A stretch of DNA of 64,000 nt, taken from assembly GCF_004804335.1 (NCBI RefSeq), contig NZ_SRXY01000002.1, positions 445,306 through 509,305 of the forward strand. Reading direction: 5' to 3'. The DNA comes from Pacificoceanicola onchidii. Its GTDB lineage: Bacteria > Pseudomonadota > Alphaproteobacteria > Rhodobacterales > Rhodobacteraceae. This document shows, one piece after another, positions 45,449 to 53,927 of this stretch; the first letter of the stretch is position 1; every line of letters begins with the position of its first letter. A program made the translations under genes and the position numbers. The notes beneath the pieces were generated by a model that searched no databases, had not been told where the DNA came from, and saw only the letters and a list, made by a program, of their open reading frames with translations.

Positions 45449-46414
45449 TCAGTCCGCGAAGTGCGGCAGAATTTGATCGGCAATCACCCTCAGGGTCTGC
45501 TCCAGATCCAGCTGATTGAACCGGAGATTCAGCGCGACATGGTTGATGCCCGCCTCTTCCATGGATTTCAGATGCGTTCTCAGAGCCTGCACCCCGAGGC
45601 GATACCCAAGGTGAATGGGGCGCGGCGGGCTCGCATCATCCGGCAGCAGGTCAATATACAACGGCTGCAAGACCGGCTTTGGCGGCTGACCCGCCCGCGT
45701 GGCCGCTCCGCGCATCTCTGCGATGGCGATTTGCTGTTCCTCGACGGGGCGCGGATAGACCATCCAGCCGTCGCCATGCCGGGCAAGCCAATCCGGTGAT
45801 TGCTGACAGGCACCGGTGATCAACAGGGGCAGCTTGCCACCAACCGGCTTGGGCAACATGTCCAGCCCGTTCAGGCTGTCATACAGTCCTTCAAAAGCCG
45901 GGCGCTGCTCTCCCATCCGGCGGATATACGCATAGCTTTCGCGGAACTTTTCGCCACGCTCCTGATACGGCAGGTCCATGGCGGGGTATTCTTCCGGACG
46001 ATCCCCCGATGCGACGCCGAGGATCAGCCGACCATCGGACAGGTCGTCAACGCTGGCGGCAGACTTGGCAACATGCGCGGGATGCCGCAAAGGCAGAACA
46101 ATACTCCCCACGCCAAGCGCGATGCGGCTGGTCTGCCCGGCCAGAAGTCCAAGATAAACGAAGGGATCATAGATCTGGCCTGCGTCCCCGAAGGAGGGCA
46201 CGTTGAAAGGCACATCGCGGAGCCAGACAGCCGAAAACCCCAACGCTTCCGCCAGCCGGATGCGCTTGAGCTGGTCCTGCATCATCGGCACCGGCCCCGT
46301 TGCATAGGTTTCAAGCGGGACCACAAGCCCGATGCTCAACCGGCCTGCGCGGAAAATCGAGTTGTATCCGCGATTGATGCGCTGGAACGCTTCGATGGGA
46401 CCTGTCTGGATCAT
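45449..46414 (-). CDS. Luciferase-like monooxygenase (LLM class flavin-dependent oxidoreductase)
   Basis: 321 aa TIM-barrel flavin enzyme: RLSIGLVVPLETYATGP start, RIRLAEALGFSAVWLRDVPF, GVGSIVLPLRHPAHVAKSAASVDDLSDGR and LILGVASGDRPEEYPAM are family hallmarks. Uses reduced FMN or F420; substrate unknown. ATG at 46414 has AAGGGAAG upstream. Possibly in one minus-strand unit with the ABM and DUF1330 genes, though a hairpin lies between. Confidence 0.88.
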   Translation of the reverse strand: MIQTGPIEAFQRINRGYNSIFRAGRLSIGLVVPLETYATGPVPMMQDQLKRIRLAEALGFSAVWLRDVPFNVPSFGDAGQIYDPFVYLGLLAGQTSRIALGVGSIVLPLRHPAHVAKSAASVDDLSDGRLILGVASGDRPEEYPAMDLPYQERGEKFRESYAYIRRMGEQRPAFEGLYDSLNGLDMLPKPVGGKLPLLITGACQQSPDWLARHGDGWMVYPRPVEEQQIAIAEMRGAATRAGQPPKPVLQPLYIDLLPDDASPPRPIHLGYRLGVQALRTHLKSMEEAGINHVALNLRFNQLDLEQTLRVIADQILPHFAD

Positions 46415-46452
46415 GGTATCGCTTCCCTTTGAGTACCGCACCGATCGCAAAA

Positions 46453-46492
46453 AACGCTTCAAGCGTGGCCGGTGGATGTCCCTCCGGCCACG
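46453..46492 (-). terminator. Hairpin with distal T-run after the ABM gene
   Basis: Stem CGTGGCCGG (46464-46472) / CCGGCCACG (46484-46492); on the minus strand it is followed by CTTGAAGCG and then TTTTTT. The T-run is offset by about nine bases, so partial termination before the luciferase-like gene is plausible. Confidence 0.55.
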
Positions 46493-46534
46493 GCACGAAG
46501 GCATTTGCGCGCCCTGTTGTGCGTATCGTCGCGC

Positions 46535-46885
46535 TTAGCGCGCAAACCCGTTGAAGGGCTTGTATTCCTTGGTCGAAATCGCAGCGTGGCGGTCTTTGAT
46601 GTCCTGCGGAATATCGCCAAGGTAGACCATTCGCGTGGCCGGGGCGGCGGCGAGCCAACGCTCTGCGAAATTGTCCCAGTTGCTGATATGCGTATGGGCG
46701 GAGTCCGCATTGGCGAACCGCTCGTAGACCAGAACCGCGCCGTCATCCGTGACGTAATACTGATAGTTCAAAGTGCCGCCTTCCGCGCGGGTGGCCGCGA
46801 CAATCTCTTCGACGATCCCCTTGAATTCGGAGTGCTTTCCGTCCGCGATCTGTGCTTCGACAATCCAACCGATGTTTTCAAACAT
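46535..46885 (-). CDS. Antibiotic biosynthesis monooxygenase (ABM) domain protein
   Basis: 116 aa ferredoxin-like ABM fold (WIVEAQIADGKHSEFKGIVEE, GTLNYQYYVTDDGAVLVYERFAN). Such proteins are cofactor-free monooxygenases or small-molecule isomerases; the sequence alone does not say which. Followed upstream on the same strand by a DUF1330 protein, 63 bases away. Confidence 0.85.
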   Translation of the reverse strand: MFENIGWIVEAQIADGKHSEFKGIVEEIVAATRAEGGTLNYQYYVTDDGAVLVYERFANADSAHTHISNWDNFAERWLAAAPATRMVYLGDIPQDIKDRHAAISTKEYKPFNGFAR

Positions 46886-46948
46886 GTGCCGTTTCCCTTT
46901 GGTGTCCTTGTGGTTGCAGCCGCCGCGGGTGCGACAGCCGCACTCTGT

Positions 46949-47251
46949 TCAAGCCAGGTCGTCCTTGCCTTCGATCAGGAAGTGAAAGCTGTCGGAGCCG
47001 GCGGTCCGGGCTTTCAGGTGCGGCGCGTATTCGGCGTCTTTCATGAAATCGAGCGCGGCCTCGCGGCTCGGCCACTCGATAACGATCCGCAGCGCGGCGG
47101 GGGCGTCTGCGCCTTCGACCTGCTCGTGGCTCGAGGTGCGGGCAAGGTATTTGCCGCCGTATTGCGCAACCAGTTTGTTGGCCGGGCCGATGTAGTCGGG
47201 GATCCAATCCTCGGAAGTGGGCGTGACGGCAAGAACCGAATAGTAGCTCAT
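46949..47251 (-). CDS. DUF1330 domain protein
   Basis: 100 aa, dimeric alpha/beta-barrel-like DUF1330 fold (YIGPANKLVAQYGGKYLART, VIEWPSREAALDFMKDAEYAPH). Function unknown. ATG at 47251 has AGGA eight bases upstream; an ATG 15 bases earlier is less likely. Divergent from the LysR gene with 137 AT-rich bases between, so a likely LysR target. Confidence 0.82.
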   Translation of the reverse strand: MSYYSVLAVTPTSEDWIPDYIGPANKLVAQYGGKYLARTSSHEQVEGADAPAALRIVIEWPSREAALDFMKDAEYAPHLKARTAGSDSFHFLIEGKDDLA

Positions 47252-47388
47252 TTGGTGTTTCCTCATGTGATGTCCTAGGCCCCGCTCCCGGGGTCTGACC
47301 GCAACATACCCCTTGCAGATACGATAAAAATGGCAGAATTTTTTCTTCAGAATTCAATTTTGCGATATAATCTGGAAGGAGTGCGCGG

Positions 47389-48309
47389 ATGGATACGCTC
47401 AGCCTGCGGCTTTTTGTGTTGGCGGCGGAGCGCCTGAATATCAGCGCCGCCGGGCGCGAGCTGGGCTTTGCACCGGCAGCGTCGAGCGCGCGCTTGGCCA
47501 AGCTGGAACATGAGTTTGGGGCGGACCTGCTGCACCGCTCGACCCGCAAAGTGTCTCTGTCCGTTGAGGGCGAAGAATTCCTGCCCTTCGCGCGCGAAAT
47601 CCTTGCCCAGGAAGACGCGGCCAAGGCGGCGATGGGGCGCGGCAGCGCGCGGCCTCGGGGCACCTTGCGGTTCGCGGCGTCCAGCACCTTTGCCCAGCTC
47701 TACATCGCGCCGATCCTGCCCAAGTTTCTGAAACAGTATCCCGATGTTGATCTGGATCTGCGCCTGTCGGATTCGCGCTTTGACCTGATCGAAGGCAGCT
47801 TTGATCTTGCGCTGCGCAACACGCCGCTGGATGACACAAGCTTCAAAGGGCGCAAGCTGGCGGATGACACGCGGATCTTATGTGCCGCGCCGGAGTACCT
47901 TGAGGCTTTCGGCGTGCCGGAGCAGCCAGAAGACCTGAGCCGCCATCAATTGATCGCCTTTCGGGATCATGGCGCCCGGCCCCTGATGGGCCCCAACGGC
48001 GCGCAGGCCAGCTTTGACCCAAAGGCCGGGCGATGCCGCTTGACCGTGGACGATGGCATCAGCCAGAAACTGGCCACGCTGGCCGGAGCGGGGATTTCCT
48101 ACAATTCGCTTTGGAGCGTGCATCAGGAGTTGCGCGCCGGGACGTTGTGCCGGGTTTTACCGGACTACCGCATCGAAGACGGCTCCATCCTGTGGCTGAT
48201 CTATCCGAAAACCAACGTGCTTTCGATCAAGGTGCGGGTGTTTCTCGACTTCCTCCTGAGCGAAATCGGGCGCAACCCGCCATGGATACCAAAGGCCCCA
48301 CAAGGCTGA
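47389..48309 (+). CDS. LysR family transcriptional regulator
   Basis: 306 aa. N-terminal HTH (SLRLFVLAAERLNISAAGRE, then FAPAASSARLAKLEHEFGADLLHRS) and a C-terminal substrate-binding domain (about 90-295). CrgA/DsdC-like organisation. Divergent from the DUF1330-ABM genes, its probable targets. Confidence 0.9.
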   Translation: MDTLSLRLFVLAAERLNISAAGRELGFAPAASSARLAKLEHEFGADLLHRSTRKVSLSVEGEEFLPFAREILAQEDAAKAAMGRGSARPRGTLRFAASSTFAQLYIAPILPKFLKQYPDVDLDLRLSDSRFDLIEGSFDLALRNTPLDDTSFKGRKLADDTRILCAAPEYLEAFGVPEQPEDLSRHQLIAFRDHGARPLMGPNGAQASFDPKAGRCRLTVDDGISQKLATLAGAGISYNSLWSVHQELRAGTLCRVLPDYRIEDGSILWLIYPKTNVLSIKVRVFLDFLLSEIGRNPPWIPKAPQG

Positions 48310-48345
48310 TCCCTTCGCCCCCTGGCACACCTCAGCACGCAAACT

Positions 48346-48365
48346 CATATTGACGAAACAATATG
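48346..48365. promoter_or_regulatory. 20-base perfect-arm operator upstream of second DUF1330 gene
   Basis: CATATTG-ACGAAA-CAATATG: 7-base arms, 6-base spacer. TTGAC inside the site could be the -35 element of the downstream gene. Two closely related sites occur before the cupin gene at 49425-49465. Confidence 0.6.
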
Positions 48366-48432
48366 AACCCCCTTAGGTTGCCGGCAATGTTCGCCCAAAT
48401 GGCGGCAGGACATGACATAAGGAGGAGGAAAA

Positions 48433-48738
48433 ATGTCTGCCTATTTCGTTTTCAATCACAAGGTTCTCGACTCGGAGACCCTGAATAATGACTACCTGCC
48501 CAAGGCTGTTGAATGCCTGAAGGAATTCAATCCGGAGATCCTGGTGGTGCATCAGGGGGTGGACGTCGTGGAGGGCGACACTCCCTACGACCGCCTTGTG
48601 ATTCTGCGCTTCGAGAGCCGCGAACAGGCACTGAAGTGGTACAACTCGGATGCCTATCAGGCGATCATCAAGCTGCGTACCGATTCCGTCGATGGCGTCG
48701 CGATGCTCGCGGATTCCTGGGATCCCAGTGCCGCCTGA
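48433..48738 (+). CDS. DUF1330 domain protein (second copy)
   Basis: 101 aa, same fold family as the protein at 46.9 kb but diverged (YLPKAVECLKEFNPEILVVHQG, VILRFESREQALKWYNSDAYQ). Good ribosome-binding site (AAGGAGGAG). Preceded by an operator matching those before the cupin gene, so probably co-regulated with it by the MarR protein. Function unknown. Confidence 0.85.
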   Translation: MSAYFVFNHKVLDSETLNNDYLPKAVECLKEFNPEILVVHQGVDVVEGDTPYDRLVILRFESREQALKWYNSDAYQAIIKLRTDSVDGVAMLADSWDPSAA

Positions 48739-48745
48739 GCCACCG

Positions 48746-48774
48746 GGCCGAACCTTTTGCCAGTGGGTTCGGCC
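48746..48774. terminator. Stem-loop after the second DUF1330 gene
   Basis: Stem GGCCGAACC / GGTTCGGCC, 11-base loop, eight bases after the stop codon. No T-run follows; probable weak terminator. Confidence 0.5.
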
Positions 48775-48853
48775 ACCACCGGCACAGCAACGGTTGCCGG
48801 AGAAATCTCCATAACTATTGACCTTTTGCGAAAATGGGGGTCGGTAATTGCCT

Positions 48854-49369
48854 ATGGAAAAAAGTGACAAAACCACCCCTCCAACCGCGACCCCGAAGCG
48901 TCGCCTTGACATGGAGACCTCTGTCCTGACGCAGGTTCACTTCGTCGGAAACAGAATTAACTCCACCGGTTCAGCGGGTTACAGAAAATGGTTCGGAATT
49001 GGCATTTCCGAGTTTCGCCTTCTTGTCGTTATCGGGAACGAGCCTGGCTCAACAGGCGCACGCATCAACGAAATCATGGGGCTGGACCTGGGCGCCATCA
49101 GCCGAACGTTGCGGCGAATGGAGACCAATGGCCTTGTGCTAAGCGAACCGCACCCCCGACACCCCTCGTATCGTTGCTGGCACCTGACACAGGACGGCGC
49201 CGATCTACATGATCGGATCAGCGAAATGACCGACGCGCGCGAGGCGGCCATTCTTGCCGGGTTCAGCAAGGCCGAAGTGTTCCAGCTGCTGTCGCTGCTG
49301 CACCGGCTGTCAGAAAACTCCGAAAAGCTTGAAAAGATCGCCAGCGAAGGCTTGAGCGAAGACGGCTAA
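48854..49369 (+). CDS. MarR family transcriptional regulator
   Basis: 171 aa from the ATG at 48854; a TTG six bases earlier is an alternative with better spacing to GGGGG. Winged HTH around residues 50-115 (FRLLVVIGNEPGSTGARINEIMGLDLGAISRTLRRMETNGLV). Lies between two genes that share matching 20-base palindromes, making it the best candidate to bind them; the ligand is unknown. Confidence 0.88.
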   Translation: MEKSDKTTPPTATPKRRLDMETSVLTQVHFVGNRINSTGSAGYRKWFGIGISEFRLLVVIGNEPGSTGARINEIMGLDLGAISRTLRRMETNGLVLSEPHPRHPSYRCWHLTQDGADLHDRISEMTDAREAAILAGFSKAEVFQLLSLLHRLSENSEKLEKIASEGLSEDG

Positions 49370-49424
49370 CTGGCTACCGCGTGCGGCAGCCTAAACGCGC
49401 GCGGGTTAGTTCGCCTCGGCTCTC

Positions 49425-49444
49425 CACATTGCCATAGCAATATT
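49425..49444. promoter_or_regulatory. Operator copy 1 upstream of cupin gene
   Basis: CACATTG-CCATAG-CAATATT, an imperfect dyad matching the site at 48346-48365. It is offset by exactly 21 bases (two helical turns) from copy 2. Confidence 0.55.
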
Positions 49445-49445
49445 C

Positions 49446-49465
49446 CATATTGACTTAGCAATGTG
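49446..49465. promoter_or_regulatory. Operator copy 2 upstream of cupin gene
   Basis: CATATTG-ACTTAG-CAATGTG; 15 of 20 bases are identical to the 48346 site. TTGACT within it and TATTTT downstream (49471-49476) could form the cupin promoter, so binding would block RNA polymerase. Confidence 0.58.
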
Positions 49466-49546
49466 AATGCTATTTTCTCCCCCCATCACCCCGAACGGGG
49501 CGACACGGAAACGCGCACAACCATCATCTCTTGGGAGGAGATACAA

Positions 49547-50017
49547 ATGTCTGAAAAAGAATACGCAGACGACTTCCGCTCCGGCGAACTTGCAACCGAA
49601 GGCTTCGACGGCTGGTCCGACGAGATCAAGCAGGAGTTCAAAGACAACGAAATGTCCGGCCGCATCGGCACCAACCTGGTTTTCGAGAATGACAGCGTGC
49701 GCGTCTGGCACATGTCGCTGGAGCCGGGTGAGCGTATGCCGGTGCACCGCCATATCCTGACCTACTTCTGGACCGCCCTCACGCCCGGCCGCTTCCTGCA
49801 GCGCACCTATGACGGCACGACTTACGAGAGCAATTACGAGGCCGGGCTGACGCATTTTTATGACGTCAAGGAAGGCGAGTTTGCTCTGCACAATCTCGAG
49901 AACGTCGGCACCACAACCATGGTTTTCTGCGCCGTCGAGCTCAAGAAGGAAAGCGCGAACGCGCCGCTGCCGGTCGAACTGGGCGTTCAGTTCGGTGGCA
50001 AAACCTTCCACACCTGA
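49547..50017 (+). CDS. Cupin domain protein
   Basis: 156 aa small cupin fold. The metal-site-like GERMPVHRHILTYFWTAL motif (His pair) is near residue 70, and the second motif YDVKEGEFALHNLENVG near 110. The sequence starts with an acidic stretch (MSEKEYADDFRSGELATEG). ATG at 49547 follows GGGAGGAG. Cytosolic, role unknown; likely MarR-controlled via the two operators upstream. Confidence 0.85.
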   Translation: MSEKEYADDFRSGELATEGFDGWSDEIKQEFKDNEMSGRIGTNLVFENDSVRVWHMSLEPGERMPVHRHILTYFWTALTPGRFLQRTYDGTTYESNYEAGLTHFYDVKEGEFALHNLENVGTTTMVFCAVELKKESANAPLPVELGVQFGGKTFHT

Positions 50018-50032
50018 TACAATGACACACGA

Positions 50033-50059
50033 GGGCGCCGGGAAATCGGCGCCCTTTTT
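50033..50059 (+). terminator. Rho-independent terminator after the cupin gene
   Basis: Stem GGGCGCCG / CGGCGCCC, six-base loop, followed directly by TTTTT. Confidence 0.9.
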
Positions 50060-50128
50060 CCGTCCAGCGGACGGGGCCCTTGCAGCGCAGGAAACCGGCG
50101 TGCTCGGCCTCCCGGAAGCCTTAGCCTG

Positions 50129-50767
50129 CTATATGCCGAAGGGTAAGACGACGTTGGCAAAGCGCAACGAGGCCGAGACCGTATCCGCGTTGGGCAAATC
50201 GTTACCCTGCGCGCGGTTGACCGCCTGCTCTTGTGTCAGCCCATAAGATAACCACCGGGCAATCAATCGTTTGCGCAAAACTTCTGGGGGAACCTCCAGC
50301 GCGATGGTGAAGTCCCAGTACGCCGCCAGATCGCGCCAACCCGGCGCGTCGTGCAGCAGGTAGTTGCCTTCGATGACCACGGTATCGCAAGCGGGGCCGA
50401 CCAGACCGGCCCCGGCGATGGCCAAATCGCGTGCCCTGTCAAACAGCGGGAAGAAGACCTGCTCTTCCTGCGCGAGCGCGCCGACCAGCCGGGTGAGGCC
50501 GGAGACGTCAAACGTCTCGGGCGCGCCTTTTCGCTCCAACATGCCGCGCGCGCTCAGGATGCGGTTGTCGAGATGAAAGCCGTCCATCGGCACCACCTGC
50601 GCCTGACAGCCTGCGCGGGTCAGACGCAACGCCAGTTCTTCGGCGAGGGTGGATTTGCCGGAGGCCGGGGGCCCGGCAAGAGCCACCAGCCGCCGTCTGC
50701 CCTTGCGAGGCGCTGCCAGGATCTGGTCCTGCAGCGCCGCCGCTTCGGCAATGCCTGCGCCGGTCAC
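50129..50767 (-). CDS. frcK: FrcK-type P-loop kinase (uridine kinase/PRK family)
   Basis: 212 aa with Walker A GPPASGKST near residue 32 and the VVPMDGFHLDN motif typical of PanK/uridine-kinase-like proteins. In rhizobia the same gene ends the frcBCAK fructose operon. Start is GTG at 50767, overlapping the frcA stop (GTGA). Probably a sugar or nucleoside kinase; the exact substrate is not established. Confidence 0.85.
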   Translation of the reverse strand: MTGAGIAEAAALQDQILAAPRKGRRRLVALAGPPASGKSTLAEELALRLTRAGCQAQVVPMDGFHLDNRILSARGMLERKGAPETFDVSGLTRLVGALAQEEQVFFPLFDRARDLAIAGAGLVGPACDTVVIEGNYLLHDAPGWRDLAAYWDFTIALEVPPEVLRKRLIARWLSYGLTQEQAVNRAQGNDLPNADTVSASLRFANVVLPFGI

Positions 50768-51549
50768 GCGGCGTCCTGCGCGGGCGGTTCCTTGGCACCG
50801 GTCATGAAAGCGACCGCGTCGGACATGGTGTAATCCTTGGGATCAATGGTGCACAGGCGTTTGCCCAGCCGATGGATGTGGATCCGGTCCGCGACTTCGA
50901 AAACATGCGGCATGTTGTGGCTGATCAGGATGATCGGGATGCCACGGGCGCGCACGTCCTGGATCAGCTCCAGCACCTTGCGGCTTTCCTTGACCCCAAG
51001 CGCCGCCGTCGGCTCGTCCATGATGATGAACTTTGTGGCAAAGGCGGCGGCACGGGCCACGGCAACGCCCTGACGCTGCCCCCCTGACAACGTTTCAACT
51101 GGCTGCTTGATCGACTGCACGGTCATCAGCCCCAGTTCGGTCAGTTTGTCACGGGCGAACTTCTCCATCGCCGGTTTGTCGAGCAGACGCAGGTACTTGC
51201 CCATCCAACCGGGTTTGCGCAGCTCGCGTCCGGTGAACATGTTGTCGGCAATCGAAAGCGCGGGGGACAGAGCGAGATTCTGATAGACGATCTCGATCCC
51301 CATTTCCCGGGCTTCGATGGGCGAAGTGAAATTCACCGGCTTGCCTTCGATCAGGATCTCGCCCTCGTCCGGGATGGTCGCGCCACAGATCGCCTTGACG
51401 ATAGAGCTTTTGCCCGCGCCGTTGTCGCCGATCACGGCAAGGATTTCTCCGGGACGCAATTCGAAATCGGACTGGTCGATGGCGGTGACATGGCCATAGC
51501 GTTTCACGATGCCTCGGGCCTGTACGACCGGTGTCATGTCGGAACTCAT
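50764..51549 (-). CDS. frcA: Fructose-type ABC transporter ATP-binding protein
   Basis: 261 aa single-ABC protein: Walker A GDNGAGKSS, signature LSGGQRQ, Walker B FIIMDEP. Single-domain ATPase of the CUT2 sugar family, as in FrcA, instead of the double RbsA form. ATG at 51549 overlaps the permease stop by four bases. Confidence 0.9.
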   Translation of the reverse strand: MSSDMTPVVQARGIVKRYGHVTAIDQSDFELRPGEILAVIGDNGAGKSSIVKAICGATIPDEGEILIEGKPVNFTSPIEAREMGIEIVYQNLALSPALSIADNMFTGRELRKPGWMGKYLRLLDKPAMEKFARDKLTELGLMTVQSIKQPVETLSGGQRQGVAVARAAAFATKFIIMDEPTAALGVKESRKVLELIQDVRARGIPIILISHNMPHVFEVADRIHIHRLGKRLCTIDPKDYTMSDAVAFMTGAKEPPAQDAA

Positions 51550-52622
51550 GCGGAAACCCTCCGGATCCATTGGTCAATTGCGACAGCGATGATGATGAGC
51601 CAGCCGATGGCAAAGACCTGCCACAGCACGTCAACGCCAGAGAGACGCAGGCCGGAGCGGAACACGCCCACGATCAGAGCGCCAAACAGCGCCCCCATGA
51701 TCGAGCCGCGTCCGCCGAAAAGCGAGATGCCCCCGATCACCACGGCGGTGATGCTGTCGAGATTGCCTTCGTAAAAACTTTGCGGCGAAATTGAGCCAAC
51801 CCGGCCAATCGACGCCCAGCCGGCCAGCGCACAGACAAGACCCGACAGACCATAGACCGACATCAGAGTGCGATCCGTGCGGATGCCGGACATTTCGGCG
51901 GCGTCCTTGTCATCGCCGATGGCATAGACATGACGGCCCCAGGCGGTTTTGTTCAGCATGTACCACAACACGACAAACACCACGATCATGAGGATGGCGC
52001 TGAGCGTGATCCGCGCGCCGCCGATGTTGAAGGCAAAGCCGAAGAATTTCAGAAACGGCGCGTTGGCGTCGATATCCTGACCACGGATCGACTGGGCGCC
52101 GGACAGCCAGAGCAGCAGCGCATAGAAAATCGACCAGGTCCCAAGCGTGGTGATGAACGGCGGTAGCTTGATCCGGGTGATCAGCCAGCCATTCATCATG
52201 CCGGCGCCGACACCGCCCCCCAATCCGATCAGGATGGCCAGAGGGCTGGGCACCCCGGCAAACACCGCAAGGTTGCCCATGATCACCGACATCAGAACCA
52301 TGATCGCGGCGACCGAGAGATCAATGCCTGCGGTGATGATGATCAGCGACTGCGCCGCAGCCAGAATGCCGATGATCGACACCTGCTGAAGGATCAAAGA
52401 CAGGTTGAAGGCCGAGAAGAACCGCCCGCCTGCGATGAGGCCAAAGGCGATCACGCTGATGGCCAGCACGATCACGGGGACAAGGGTCGGGTTGTTGTGA
52501 AGCACGTGCTGGATGCGCTCCAGCGGGCTGTGGCGGTCGCGTTTGAAACGGGCGACCTCTTTTGCGCTCTGGTCCAGAGTTCGTTCGAACTCCTGTCCCT
52601 TGGCGGATGGCGTATCAGACAT
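51546..52622 (-). CDS. frcC: Fructose-type ABC transporter permease
   Basis: 358 aa, about ten membrane segments, BPD_transp_2 (RbsC-like) family with IITAGIDLSVAAIMVLMSV and GRVGSISPQSFYEGNLDSITAVVIGG. GGGAGGAC precedes the ATG. Inner-membrane channel of the sugar importer. Confidence 0.92.
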   Translation of the reverse strand: MSDTPSAKGQEFERTLDQSAKEVARFKRDRHSPLERIQHVLHNNPTLVPVIVLAISVIAFGLIAGGRFFSAFNLSLILQQVSIIGILAAAQSLIIITAGIDLSVAAIMVLMSVIMGNLAVFAGVPSPLAILIGLGGGVGAGMMNGWLITRIKLPPFITTLGTWSIFYALLLWLSGAQSIRGQDIDANAPFLKFFGFAFNIGGARITLSAILMIVVFVVLWYMLNKTAWGRHVYAIGDDKDAAEMSGIRTDRTLMSVYGLSGLVCALAGWASIGRVGSISPQSFYEGNLDSITAVVIGGISLFGGRGSIMGALFGALIVGVFRSGLRLSGVDVLWQVFAIGWLIIIAVAIDQWIRRVSA

Positions 52623-52693
52623 GGCGTCCTCCCTGCCGCAACTCTAGGTCGCGGCACCGGTGCAGGTCAAAGGTTTGAGATGGGACGGAAAAT

Positions 52694-52718
52694 GGCCGGG
52701 GCGGGTGCCGCCCCGGCC
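52694..52718 (-). other. Stable hairpin between frcB and frcC
   Basis: Perfect 11-base GC stem GGCCGGGGCGG / CCGCCCCGGCC with a three-base loop. On the minus strand it is followed by ATTTTCC. Typical of attenuating or mRNA-protecting hairpins after binding-protein genes, giving excess FrcB. Confidence 0.75.
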
Positions 52719-52728
52719 GCAGAAGGCA

Positions 52729-53739
52729 TCAGCCCCAGCACTTCTCCAGCCCTTCGGCGGAGGTGATCGACGGAACCCCGTCCACCGGCGCATCGGTGAT
52801 CAGCTGCACCCCGGTGTTGTAGAAATCGAGACCGTCGGAATTGACCGGCTTCTCCCCGGTTTCCGCGAAGGTCTTGATCGCTTCGATGCCTTTGGAGGCC
52901 ATCAGCAGCGGGAACTGCATGGAGGTGGCTCCGATCACACCGGCCCCGATGTCCTTTACCCCCGGGCAGCCGCCATCGACGGAGACGATCAGCACGCCCT
53001 CCTCCTTGCCAAAGCTCTTGAGCGCCTCATAAGCCCCGGCGGCGGCAGGTTCGTTGATGGTGTAGACGAGGTTGATGTCCGGATCGATCTGCAACAGGTT
53101 CTCCATTGCGCGGCGACCGCCGTCCGGCGAGCCATCCGTCACGTCATGGCCGACGATGCGCGGGTCATCCTCGTCCCCGATGTCTGTCGGATCCTTGATG
53201 TCGATTCCAAAGCCATGCAGGAAGCCGCCGTCACGCTGGTAATCGACGGAAACCTCGGAGGCGTTCAGGTCCAGCAGGGCGATCTTGGCATTGGCCGCTT
53301 CCGAACCCAGCTTGGCCTTGGCCCATTGGCCGATCAGCACACCCGCCTTGAAGTTGTCGGTGGCAAAGGTTGCGTCTGCCGCGTCTGCCGGTTCGAATTG
53401 TGTGTCCAAGGCAATGACCAGCGCCCCGGCCTCGCGGGCCTGGCTGACAACCGGCACCAGCGCGCGGCTGTCGGTTGGGGTAATCAGGATGCCCTTGGCC
53501 CCAGAAGCGATGCAGGTTTCGACCGCCGCAACCTGGGTCTCGACGTCGCCGTCATATTTGCCCGCGAAGGTCGCCAGCTCGATGCCGTTGGCTTCGGCCG
53601 CAGCCGTCGCGCCTTCCTTCATCTTCACGAAAAACGGGTTCGTGTCCGTCTTGGTGATCAGGCAGGCGTTGGTTTCGGCAAAGGCGGCCCCCGCCATGGC
53701 AACCGAGGCCAGAACCGTTGTGGTGAAAAGGGTCTTCAT
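52729..53739 (-). CDS. frcB: Fructose-type ABC transporter periplasmic binding protein
   Basis: 336 aa. Signal peptide at residues 1-21 ([18 protein letters not shown]) and a Peripla_BP_4 sugar-binding fold ([38 protein letters not shown]). Sequence and gene order match frcBCAK loci that import fructose, ribose and mannose. Divergent from the ROK regulator. Confidence 0.92.
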   Translation of the reverse strand: MKTLFTTTVLASVAMAGAAFAETNACLITKTDTNPFFVKMKEGATAAAEANGIELATFAGKYDGDVETQVAAVETCIASGAKGILITPTDSRALVPVVSQAREAGALVIALDTQFEPADAADATFATDNFKAGVLIGQWAKAKLGSEAANAKIALLDLNASEVSVDYQRDGGFLHGFGIDIKDPTDIGDEDDPRIVGHDVTDGSPDGGRRAMENLLQIDPDINLVYTINEPAAAGAYEALKSFGKEEGVLIVSVDGGCPGVKDIGAGVIGATSMQFPLLMASKGIEAIKTFAETGEKPVNSDGLDFYNTGVQLITDAPVDGVPSITSAEGLEKCWG

Positions 53740-53860
53740 GATGTCCTCCCATGGAAATCGTTTGATTGTCCCGTGGCGGGCTCCTTTCCCGCCGCTCGCC
53801 TGCCCGGACAGCCCCGAAACAGGTGATGACGCTTAAAAAGCCTGATTCCATTGGCCCTGT

Positions 53861-53900
53861 CAATATGTTTGTAAACTTTACTAACTAATAGTTTGACGCT
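53861..53900. promoter_or_regulatory. AT-rich control region between frcB and the ROK regulator
   Basis: AT-rich segment in a GC-rich setting containing GTTTGTAAAC and related TTTAC/GTAAA half-sites. On the minus strand TTGACA is a possible frcB -35 element. Likely ROK operator and overlapping promoters; boundaries are approximate. Confidence 0.4.
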
Positions 53901-53927
53901 ATCTTCCCTTTGACAGGAGGGCGTTTT

